A stretch of 64,000 bases of DNA from Nepenthes gracilis. Taxonomy: Eukaryota; Streptophyta; Magnoliopsida; Caryophyllales; Nepenthaceae. The stretch spans positions 3,682,501-3,746,500 of the forward strand of contig BSYO01000013.1 in the NCBI GenBank assembly GCA_033239525.1, given 5' to 3'. The notes under the pieces are model-generated. The model made no database searches. It saw only the letters and a program-made list of their open reading frames with translations, and had not been told where the DNA came from. Within the stretch, counting starts at the first letter, position 1, and each line of letters begins with the position of its first letter. The position numbers were made by a program, and so were the translations under genes. Of this stretch, positions 1 to 12,600 are shown one piece after another.

Positions 1-690
1 TTATACGGGATGTTCGGGTATGACTAACATATGTAGTCATTCGTTTCTAATTCTTCTCTGTTCTGTTTGTTGGTGACTGATATTAGCTAAAGCGCTTGAC
101 TTCAATTGTCATTAGTGATTGAGGGCTCAGGCGTACATTATCAAAAGTTGGACTTTGGATATCTTCTTTTTGCTACACCATTGTATGTGTTTGGAGGAAT
201 TTCCCCCCGGCAGTTAGCTGGAACCAAAATGTTGCCTTCTGTTTGCGATTCTCGTGATGGAAGAGAGGAAAGGATTGATTCCTGGTGCTTTGCACTTCTG
301 AATCAGTAATTGATGGACTACTTATGACTTCGTTAGTGTTTGGGTATTTTGTGATACATGTAAATGTGATGCAATCTACGGGGACTGTGAAGCACAGGTA
401 GCTTCACTGATAAGGGTTTATGGTATTTCTGCTTGCACTTTTGTGTGACTTTTATTGTGTTTCATTTTTTAACACCTGTTTGCTCTTTAGCAGTGTTGGT
501 AGAAGTTAGTGCTCATTTGCTCTTGAATTATGTTGTTCTGTGGGGAGCTAATGAACTTATGCTGATTAATAATCATTAAGCTGTAGGTTTATGGAATGTA
601 GTCAACCCTTTTGGTTGCACATGCTGGGTGTTTATTGACTATTAAATTCTTCACAGATATCTTGTGGGGTTTTCTTTGTATTCCATACAC
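1..690 (+). other. 5' flank and probable spliced leader of the KH-domain gene
   Basis: No credible coding sequence is visible; the short ORF at 106-309 has no ATG start and no recognisable similarity. A good 3' splice acceptor (pyrimidine-rich stretch ending in cag) lies at 653-656, about 35 bases before the ATG at 691. This suggests that the 5' leader is spliced and that 657-690 is the end of a non-coding leader exon. The promoter cannot be placed and may lie outside the window. This is inference from splice-site sequence only. Confidence 0.45.
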
Positions 691-3600
691 ATGTCTCTGA
701 CTCCTTCTAAGAGATCATTTAATCAAAGTGTCAAGGAGTCAAAGGGGAAAAGGCTCCACAAATTTCAGGGCTTCAACTCTCAGAAACAGCCAATTAAATC
801 CTTTTCTGGCAGTACTGTTTTCCGTGTACTCTGTCCTGCTTCTAAAATAGATGGCTTGATTGAAAAAGGTGAGACAGTTATATCACAAATACAGCAAGAA
901 ACTGGTGCAAAGGTCAGTTTCGATGAAACTGTCCCGGGATGTGATGAGAGAGTAATATTCATTATGGCTCCCGACAAGGAGGCTGAAATCGATAATGATC
1001 AAAGCAAAAATATTGAAGAAAATTCAGATGCAGCCGAAGAACAAGATGATGCAGACAAACGCGGTGAGCGTGATGAAGATAAGGAATCCCTTGCTGAAGA
1101 CTCACAGTCTAAGAAGGGAGTTTCAGCCTTGCAGAAGGCGCTGCTGCTGGTGTTTGAAACTTTTTTCATAAGAGAACAAGAGGTGGAAGGTGTGATTGAT
1201 GAAACTAATGAATCTTCTACTGTTAGTTTGAGGTTACTTGTGCTTTCCAGTCAAGTGGGCTGCATTTTGGGAAAGGGCGGTTCTGTAATTAAGCAGATGA
1301 CCAGTGAAAGTGGGGCCCGAATTCGAGTTCTTCCCAGAGACAAGCGACCTGCATGTGCTTCATCTGTGGATGAAGTAGTTCAGGTAACACAATCTGTCCA
1401 TTTTTTCCCATTTTCTGTAGAGGATATGTTGTTCTTATTATTGATTCATTGATAAAATACCGTGTTTGTTCGTTGGTCCCAACTTCCTTGACATTCAACT
1501 TTTTCTGTTGCATGGCATTGGTCTTCAATAGATGTTAGATTCACAAATCTTATGAATTGTTTGATGTCTAAATTGCTAAGTTGTATTTCTTGAATCATCT
1601 ACTCACGTGTTTGTGATAAGTTAGCTGTTTGATGCCTCCTCAAATCCTTGAAAAGCATTACGTTCTGTCCTTCTTGCAAGCATGCAGAGAACAACTTTAA
1701 GGAAAACCCCTCTTTTTTATTGTTTGATTTGTATCATATCGATCTAGATTAGACGGAAAGGTTTGAGCGAACACAGGGCATTAATTCCATGTTTGATAGA
1801 TCCAAAGAAAAGATTGATGGATTCCTTCATTGTTCTTCTGAAGTCAAAATTCCTTTTTTTTTTCTCGAATCTAGGAGATGCAAGATACGAGAGATGGAAC
1901 TTTATGGAAATACCGACTTGTCCTTCCACGTATCGGAGTCTTATATCATTGTGCGTGAGGTCGGCTATATAAGTCCATTTTTGTCATTTCATTCGATTTA
2001 GGGCAATATTATTTGATAGTTCAAGAAATTATAAATCATTTTTATTAGGCCCACTTATAGTGGGCTTCAATCTACCTCTTCCTTTTTCCCCCAACCACAA
2101 TTAACTCACATTTTTTTTTTTATGCTTCTTTTGGTCTACGTTCTAAGTGCCCAGACCATTTTAAATAGATTTTTTGTCATCCGATCTGTAATAGGTATAA
2201 CGTTCAAGCATTTGCGGATGTCCACATTCCTCTTTTTATATAACTCCACCCATCGATCTTAAGGTTTTTGTCTCTGAAACATTTAACTTTTGTAAATGCT
2301 GTTGTTTGATTCCCTAACATTGTAATCCGTAAGGTATATCAGGTTCAATAGTCATCTTATGAAATTTTTCTTTAAATTTTAGAGGTATATTTTTATTACA
2401 AAGTACACCCGATACAATTTTCCATTTTAACCACCTTTCATTAACTTGTGTCTCATGTTATTATTTATATCTCCAGTTTCTTGAATAATGGATCTTAGAT
2501 AACGAAGTCTGTGGTTTTTAGGAATATATTGATCATTGATTTTGATTTGTTAATTATTTAATATAGAATTACTAAAATTATATTTCAGGTATTCGGTTTT
2601 TCCATTTCTTATTTTAAGCTTTTTAGATTCGAGTAACTTAATCAAACATGCTAATTATTATTTAAAACCTTCTTGATTTTTATCAATTAAACAATATCAT
2701 TTGCAAATAACATACACCAAGAAACATTATGTTGAACAGATCTCGTAAATTTATCCATAACTAAGGTAAACAGGTTATGACTAGAAGTATACCCTTGACA
2801 CACTCCTATTTAATAGGAAGTTTTAATTATCTAAGTAGACATATTTCTTTTTGGCTTATACCATTCACATCACCAACCTTCTTTAGTACTGACTTTTCCC
2901 TATAGATTCTCCTAGGATTTTATTTGCCACCCCCTTAATACAATTCGCCATGTTATGCCATATATGGTTTACATTTTCTTATCCACCACTATCCAATTGC
3001 TTCTGTTAAACTTTTTATAAATGTCGTTATATTTTCTCCTTTCAAATTCCACTGTCTCATTATCTGGCTTCTAGAAGTTTCAATCCTTCTCCTCTATTTT
3101 CTAATGCTTACATCTAATACTAAGAATCTTCATTGAGTAGCTAGACTTGTACCGGGAATGATTTTACAATCTTTGCAACACAACCTATCTGATTTTCTAG
3201 TTAGAAAGAAATCTATTCAATACTATTAGGTCTACTATCAAAAGTTATTAAGAGTGCAATTCTTTTCCTAAAACAAGTATCAAGTATTACAAAGTTGGAA
3301 GTAACAAACTCATCTTTTCTCTAAATTCATTTTTCTATCCAAAATCAAAATCTTACTGCACATGTTCAAAACCATTATTCATCATTTCCTATATGGCTGT
3401 TAAAATCTCCTCCTATAAATATTTTCTCATCTCCATCCATCCTTAGCGTCACAGTATCCAAATCTTTCCAAAATTTGCTCATAATATTTTTTGTTAAGCC
3501 TATTTGTGGAGTGTAGGCACTATCAATGTTTATTATTTTCAGTACTGGCCAGTTTAATGTATTTTATTATATCTCCTATCCAAATGTCTACTACATTATC

Positions 3601-6600
3601 ATTTAAAATGTTATCTACTATAATACCTATTCAATTTTTATTTTTATTTTGCCTTTTTGATTTCTCTTGATTTTCCTCCTACCTGTCTAGTTTTTGTAGG
3701 CAAATTATATTAATTCTTCTTCTTATCAGAGCATCTACTACTGCCATACTTTTACCTGTTAGGGTTCCTATAATATAGGTGGCTAGTCAAATTTTACTTT
3801 CTTGGGTTGGTGTTTTAACCTGTCCCCTCTTCCATATATCATATTGAGATCTAGTAGGGGCATGACACAATGTAAAAAGCAATGACCTATAATCCATATA
3901 AGATCTGACAAAGTTTTATGCTGACTGTCAGCTAACTAACACAACCTTCCTCCTATAATAGAGTTTGGAAGAAATATGGTTAAATGAATGAAATATATGA
4001 CTATATAATTATATACATAATAACAAAATAAGTGAAAAATAAAATAAAATTATGAAAGTGGAGGATAATAATTTATACACAGCATAAATAAAACAAAAAA
4101 AAAACATGAGTTATGAGATCTATGGAAGATGATGAGAGAGAAAAGCTACCATCATGATGGCAGTAGAGCCAATTGCACCAATTTTTTATCAGTTCAATGT
4201 GCATAAAGAATATGGTGTATACAAATTATTTGCTTCCAGTGCAGTGAAACGAAACCCTAATTCCCAAGAACTAAGCCGCTCAAACCACTCAGCCAATTCA
4301 ATATTAAACCACAAACATTTTTAGAGCAAAAAAAGCCCACCCCCCATGCAAGTTCTTCGTTTATTTTCTTTTATGATTCTAAAACCTAAATTCCAATATT
4401 AACACAAACCAAATTCTTTACAACAATGGATCTTAAAATTAAGAAAACGACTCAGCAAAAACAAGGTTCCAACATCACAATTTTGTGCTCTGAAGCTTGA
4501 ATGTTGAGCATGAACTATTAGAATTGAGTTGCTAAGAACTATTCGGTAATCCTAGAGATTGAAAACCCTGTCAAAGATACAAGGCCTAGAGCTTGAAACT
4601 GATGACACTGATCTTGCCGACAAAATTGGAGGTGTTAGAGAGATCAAAGTGGCTTTTTGTTGGAGGGGCAATGAAAGAGAATGGGTGGCGATTCTCCTTC
4701 AGGAGGAAGAGAGGAGAGAGAACCGTGAAAGTTCTGCAAGAGGCATTTTAGCTCTGAACAAACAGTGAAATGATGAATCCCTTGCCATTTATCTCCAAAC
4801 TTTCTTTTTTCATTGTTCTTTTTATAGGGGTGTTGTTGACAGTTGCTTCTACATCCCAAACAAATTATTTTTGATAGGTAAACAAATTTATTAAAGCCGG
4901 CATCAAAGCAAACACTTCTTGTATATGCTAGCTGCTCCATACACCAAATGATGGAAGAGGTGAATGACTTATGCCTCTCCATTCATCACTGAACACATGG
5001 GGTAGGGTAGTCTCCCTGGCATTGTCATTTGCATCCATCCTTTTAGACTGCTGTCTGTGTGCTTTTTGTCCATCTGTCTCCTGCAAAACATGCCTTAGAG
5101 GAATAAAATACATCTTGTAGTGTCACGGAGGAGTTTTACAGGTGTACACTTACCAGTGCATTGCCTTTTTAAAAGTTGCTTGATATTGTTTTTAAAGCAC
5201 CATTGTGATTGATCTGATAGTCGGATTTTGTATTTAATAATCATGTTAAATTGTTAATATTTCACATTACAAATCTTAAGAAAAACATATTTTACATTAC
5301 AGATTACTGGGTCACTGGATGCAGTAAAGAATGCAATTAAGTCTGTTTCTAAACAGATTATGGAGAATGAACCTCGGGATCAGAACTCTCTTCCTGCTAA
5401 TCCACCTGCACCATCATCTCATCCATTTAGCCATTCTGGTCCAAGGTCTGAGGCCCACAATTTTCGGGGGGAACCTTTTGGTGCTGGGTCACGTGATGGC
5501 ATTGATTATCACCATTCACGTCCGTCAATATTTCCTGAGTTCCGTGACAACTTTCTTCGCAATCGAATGAATATTTCACCCGAGATCTTAACCTTCCGGT
5601 TACTATGTCCTGATGAGAGGGTAGGTGGTGTCATTGGGAAGGGGGGAGCTATTATTAAGATGCTACAGCACGATACAGGCTGTGAGATTAAAGTACTTGA
5701 TAGTATTCCTGATGTAGAGGACCGCATCATACTCATATCTGGCCCAGTGGTAAGTTATCACTTTGTTATTCATTGCCATTTTTCTACTTCATATTATCAA
5801 ATTGAACATTTATGCTTAAGTTACTAAGAACTGACAGTATTGATCATTAACCAATCAAACGATGCAGCATCCTGATGAGCGGGTCTCTGCTGTACAAGAT
5901 GCAGTTCTTCTTGTTCAGGCCCAGATAGCAAAGGCATTACCTGATCTCAAGGAGAAGGGTGTAATAGCAAGGCTTCTGGTATCCTCTAATCAAATTGGTT
6001 GTCTCCTTGGCAAAGGTGGTGCCATAATAGCTGAAATGAGGAAGGTTACCGGTGCTTACATTCGGATCTTGGGAAAGGATCAGATTCCGAAGTGTGCTCC
6101 AGAAAATGAAGAAGTGGTTCAGGTACTTTCTGCTGTTGTTCACTAATTATTTATTTAGGCATTGTGTTTTTCTGCTTTGTCTCAGTGTACTTATTCTTCA
6201 ATGTTCTGAATCACGATGTTCATGCAAACTGGTATGGAGCTTATATTCTCACTGGCGTTCAGTTTCTTGATCACAGTCACAATTAGCCTTCTAAATCTGT
6301 TTTGCCTGCTGTTCCTTCTGCTAATGGAAATTCCCTTCATGTTCCCCTCTGGATATTGTGTTTATGTTCTCAGGTGACTGGAGAACTTGAGGTGGTTCAG
6401 GAGGCTGTGCTGCAGATAACCACTAGGTTACGGCATCATTTCTTCCGTGATGCGTTTCCATCTATGAATCTTCCTTTGGATCCCATCTTCCCAGATCAAG
6501 GAGCTTCACTTCCTTCATTTAGGGGGAGGAGAGAACTTTCTCCTCTGGGGATGTTTCACAATTTAGGCCCATCATTCCGGCAGTTTGATTCTGTTGGTGG

Positions 6601-9600
6601 CCTGCGTCCTCATGGTGGTTTTCATCCCAGTGATGATCGCCCTCCATTTATGCATGATGCCCACAGATCAGGCATCCCTCATATTCCTGAAAGACCGTGG
6701 GGTCCCCAGGTATCAAAACTAGGTATAAGTTTACTGGTTTTTATGTGAGAGTGAACATGCAGAAAATAGGCAAGAATGTCATCTGAAATTCAATATGGAG
6801 TTAATTTTCTAGTCCTGCTGGTTTTTGTTATTTGACTATGCCTTGTGTGACCGGCTTGTAGAATTCAATTGAAGGTGGTCCTATGGGCTCACTGGATTAC
6901 ACTGGAGGTCCTCAGAGGAGAATAGCAGGATTCAGAGGGTGGGTATATTGTCTACTATTGCTAAACGTTTCAAGATTATCTTTAAATTGGGTCTCCGTGA
7001 GGTTCTTTGTGCTTCAATTGGTTTGTTGCTGAAACTGGTATGGGTAATCTCTTATCTTGTAAAGGGGAAGCCAGCCGGCCATTATCACGAACACAACTGT
7101 GGAAGTAGTAGTTCCTAGTTCTATTGTTCCTGCAATTTATGGGGAGGATGGTGGATGCTTGAAACAAATTCGTCAGGTACAATTCTGATATGTATACACA
7201 TATACTTGCGTTTTTGTCTCCACTCCTGCCCTCACCTGGTGTGTTTTTGTGAGTGTTTGCCTAATATGATATTAGTTGTGCCTGATCTACTCCTTTTTTT
7301 CCCCCTTCTGGGATATGTTATGCAGGTGTCAACTAGTAGTCACTGATAATGTGAAATTATTTTGTCCCAAATATTATCATCACTTCCAGTCTGCTGGGTT
7401 TTCCCTCCACGGGTGTTGTATCAATATGACATGGTGGATTATGCTTGTGTTATTTTTGACTTTGTTTAATTGGATTTTGTGTAATTTTACGGAAATCTTC
7501 AGCAATATTTCATGATTTGGTCTGGGTTAAAATTGTATAAAAAGCCTCATCCTAGAATAGAAAGGAAGCCGTTTGCTGGTTCCTGGCTGCCCTACAGTTT
7601 CTATGTACGGATCCTCTGTGAAAAAGGCTGATTATCAACCCATGTGGGAGGATATAGGTGTAGGAATCATATCTGGTCCATTTCAAAATGGGTCCATAAT
7701 ATTTGTTTTTTGCATAGAAATGGGGCTTAGTTTGAAGTCCAATCCATCACATGGGCCTCCATTTTTTTATTTCTTTGACTGTTCAACTAGGATTTTTCTT
7801 GGACTTGAATACATTGTCGCCCAGACTGAAGAACTTAGGGGCATCACAGCTACATCCAGAAAATAGTGCAATGATATTGGTGTTTAATTTCTGAAAATGA
7901 AGGTTATTACTGGGTAAGTTCATTTACTAATCTAAAGATGTAGGGAATGCCGTATAGTTATGTTGTACAATATATTTCTGGTTCCAGCTGTTGGTGTCAA
8001 TGCACCTCGATCTTGAACAGTCTGAATAGTATATTATGATTGCCGAGTTGTAAGCTTTTCATTTTCTATGTCCTTTATGGTTGCTTCTTGCTGACTTGTG
8101 TGAGAACTGAGAAGTATCGTGTTTATGACCTTTCAAGTATTGATGTTAGCTTCTGTTGTTCTTTCACCTTCTTTTTTGTGGAAATAAATAATTATTGTTA
8201 TGTGTGTAAATTTTTCAACTTATTGATCAAGTGGTAATAGGTCTTACCCACTAACAAAAAATTAACAGTGATAGTAGTATAGTTGTTGCGGCAAGTAATG
8301 CATGAGGAACTTGTGATGTACTAGTATCTGACTGGTTGAAAGTTGATTAGGTTCAAGGTGAACCAGTCAGTGGTCTTCTGAGTTGAGTTGGCCATCTATT
8401 GGGTGGGCCAAGTAGTATAGATTGATGAATTGGATGCCACATCACTCAAGTAGGGGTGAATATGGATCGGTTTGGTAACGTATGGATTGACGGAGGATAA
8501 GCCGTGACCAAACCACATATTACGATTTGAATTTTACCAAACCAAACCGTCACCGAAACCAAACCTTTCAAACCGTCAATGTGTAGGTTTGTTTGGTTTG
8601 AGCGGTTTATGTGGTTGTAGTACTAAATTTATTAGTTTAAAAATTTTTACTTATTCTATTATATACCAAAGTTAAAAATAAACAAATTGTAATATTAATA
8701 TAACAATATATGTGTCAAATAACATAACTTATGAAGTTTCTTGAAACATGGCCTTTGTCTACAACAAATATTAATATCCAATAATTCAAATGACACCAAA
8801 ATGCTTTAAAAATCAAGAATTCGACTCCTTGTATTGAAAGTTAATTTAGAAGTATAGTAGAAATGAGTATGATCAAGTCATTTTTAGTTGTAATAGAAAG
8901 TTCTATTTGTTATTGATACGTACCAGGGATCTGGATTCATAATAGGTTTCAATCACATCCTCTTTGTGAGTTGGATGTCCACTCCGTCTTTGACAATCCA
9001 AGACTTGCGCACCACAACTAAACCAAGAGTTAGAGTACAATCGGGGCTTGCTCCCCAAAAAGCACTCCAACGTTCAAGTGAATTTTCGTCCAAATAATAG
9101 AGAGAATTTTTAAGGAGAAAATGAAAATGAGTTTTTGGTTCTAGTGTTTTTAATGCAGTCTATATCCATATAACAGTCCAAGTAAGGGATTTTCATTGGA
9201 GAGTGGTCTAGTGCTCCCTTTTTCAGTTTGCTCCTTATCTTGGACGGTCTTCACTTTTATATGATGTCCAGATGTTCGTTTTTTCATGACTTGTGACGTC
9301 ATATTGGATAGGATCAATTGTAGCTGTTAAGGCTTCAGGAATCTAACTGAAGCAGTTAAAGACCTTCGTAATTAACTTGAACGGTTATGATCTCCAGGAT
9401 CGTGCACCTGACTCAACAGTTCAATGAATAGAATAGTTCAATGAATGAGATATTGGGCTTGTATGTTCTTGGGCCTCAATGCCGTTCAATCCACTTCTCA
9501 TCATGGCCTTAGTGGCTTTTCTTCATGTGGGCCCATTAATAACTACACCCATTGCTAGCCCCACATATCAGAGCTTTTGAGCTTTAAACCTCTGGTATGG

Positions 9601-12600
9601 TCATTGATGGCATTCTCTTTTCTCATCTGCTCTCCGTTGTTACCTTGGCAAAATCATCTCGTTGATTTTCTTGAAGTCAATCAAGGACAAAACTGATCGG
9701 GAGTAAATGGATTAAGTTTGGAGTGATAAGGATCTCCGGAGAGATAAGATCTCCAAGGAAGCATAGTCTTTAGAGAAATCAAGGTCTTCGGAGAAAACGA
9801 TCTCCGGAGAAAAAGGTCTCTAGAGAAATATGATCATCAAAGAGAGATCAAGGTCTCCGGATAGAAAGGTCTTTGGAGAAGAAAATCTCTAGAGAAAAAG
9901 GCTTCCAGAAGAGAGGTCGCCGGAGAAAAAGGTTTCCATGCAATGTTTCGGAGATGGCGTTGAGTTCAGTTTTGATCCAAGAACAATTAGATGTGTAATG
10001 GCCAGTGTACTGTGTCAGTAAGATGTTGGCGGATGCTGAGACTTGTTACTCCCATGCAGAGAAAATGGTTTTGGCTCTTGTTCATTCAGCTCGGAAATTG
10101 CGGCCATATTTCTAGGCTCATAGGATAATTGTCCTCACTGACTAACCTTTGAAAGCTGTGTTACAAAGGCTTGATATGTCTGGAAGATTAATAAAGTGGG
10201 CAATAGAATTGGGTAAGTTTCACATTGAGTTTAGGCCGAGATTAGCTATCAAAGGTCAGGCTTTGGCAGATTTCATCGTTGAAACCACGACCGCAATTCC
10301 AGCCACCTCTGTTGGAAATGAAGGCATCTACCAGACGGTTGATCTGCCTTGTTGGACTTTGCACGTTAACGGGTTATCGACGCAGTCCGGAAGTGGAGCC
10401 GGAATAGTTATGAGGATTCCAGATGGGAAAGAAATTAGTTATTCCTTGAGGCTCCGAACTGATTGTTAACCAAGTTCAAGGAAGTTTTGATGTAGCCAGT
10501 CCTCTACTTGAAAACTACCTGACGAAGGTGAAAAGTATGGCGTAAAGTTTCGACAATTGGAGATAGTTCACATATCTCGAGCTGACAATGGAAAAGCAGA
10601 CCAGCTTGCAAAGGCCGCAGCCACTGAAAACCCTGAGCAATAGTCAGGATGCTCACGAGAAATTGTGGAGACTCCAAGTATTGAGGAGCAGGAACAAGAC
10701 ATTCTGCAGGTCGACAATTAGGAAAATTGGATGTTGCCATACTAGAGATACCTGACTGACGGAATTTTGCCAAAGACCACAGAGGAGGCCAGATGTGTAA
10801 AAATGACAGCGGGTTGGTATGCTATTGTGGACGGGAAAATGTACCGTCGAGCATATACTCAACCCCATACCTCAAATGCCTCACTTCGGAGGAAGCAGAT
10901 TATGTCTTGAGCGACGTCTTTCTTGGCTTATGTGGATCTCACATTGGAGGCAAAAATTTAACATTCAAAATCATGAGGAAGGGTTATTACTAGCCTACAA
11001 TGAAAAAAGACGCAATAGATTTTGTCAAGATGTGTGAAAACTGTCAACTGCACGGGAATATGCTTTACCAACCGCCAACTGAGTTGAAGACTTTATAGAC
11101 GCCCTGGCCTTTTGCACAATGGGGGCTTGATATCCTTGGCCCCTTTTCAGTCGCTTCTAGTTAAAGAAAGTTTGTCATTGTGGAGATTGATTATTTCACC
11201 AAGTGGGTAGAGGCTTCTCCCTTGGCAAAGATAACCGAACATAATGCCATCGAGTTGGTGCGACAAAGTTTGTTATATTAATATAACAATGTGTCAAATA
11301 ACATAACTTATGAGGTTGCTTGAAACATGGCCTTTGTCTACAACAAATAATAATATCCAATAATTCAAATGACACCAAAATGCTGTAAAAATGAAGAATT
11401 CGACTCCTTGTATTGAAAGTTGATTTAGAAGTATAGTAGAAATGAGTATCATCAAGTCATTTTTAGTTATAATAGAAAGTTCTATTTGTTATTGATACGT
11501 ACCAAGGATTTGAATTCATAACAGGTTTCAATCACGTCCTCTTTATGAATTGGATCTCCACTCCGTTTTTGACAATTCAATACTTGTGCATCACAACTAA
11601 ACCAAAAATTAGATTACAATCGGGGCTTGCTCTCCAAAAGGCACTCCGACGTTCAAGTGAGTTTTCGTCCAAATAATAGAGAGAATTTTTAAGGAGAAAA
11701 TGAAAATGAGTTTTTGGTTCAAGTGTTTTTGGTGCAGTCTATGTCCATATAACAGCCCAAGTAAGGGATTTTCACAGGAAAGTGGTCTAGTACTCCCTTT
11801 TGCAGTCTGCCCTTTATCTTGGACGTTTTTTCCTTTTATATGATGTCCAGATATCTGTTTTTTCATGACTTGTGATGTCATATTTGATAGGATCAACTGT
11901 AGCGATTAAGGCTTCAGGAATCCAACTGAAGCAGTTAAAGACCTGCGTAATTAACTTGAACGGTTATGATCTCCGGGATCGTACACCTGACTCAGCAGTT
12001 CAATGAATGGGATGTTGGGCCAATATGTTCTTGGGCCTCAATGCCGTCCAATTTACTTCTCATCATGGCCTTGGTGGTTTTTCTTCATGTGGGCTCATTA
12101 ATAATTGTACCCATCACTAACCCCCCATGCTAGAGGTTTTGAGTTTTAAACCTCTAGTATGTTCATTGATGGCATTCTCTTTTCTCATCTGCTCTCCGTT
12201 GTTACCTTGGTGAAATCATTTTGTTAATTTTCTTGAAATCAATCAAGGACGGAACTGATCGGGAGTGAATGGATTAAGTTTGGAGTGATAAGGATCTCCA
12301 GAGAGATAAGATCTCCGAAGGAGTACGGTCTTTAGAGAAATCAAGATCACCGGAGAAAAAGTCTCTTGTAGAAATATGATCATCAAGGAGAGGTCAAGGT
12401 CTTCGAAGAGAAAGGTCTTCGGAGAAGAAAATCTCCGGAGAGAAAGGTCTCCGGAGAGTTAAGTTTACTGAAGAGGTAAGATTTCCAAAGAGAAAGGTCA
12501 CCGGAAAAAAGGTCTCTGGAGAAAAAGGTCTCTAGAGAGTTAAGTTTACTGAAGAGGTAAAGGTCTCCGAAGAAAAATGCCTCCGGAAAAAAGGTCTCAG

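Noticed and set aside
106..309. 67-codon ORF upstream of the KH gene
   Set aside because: Does not start with ATG, no recognisable domain, and lies before a splice acceptor in the presumed leader intron.
5509..5736. Minus-strand ORF over KH exon 2
   Set aside because: Shadow of the KH3 coding sequence.
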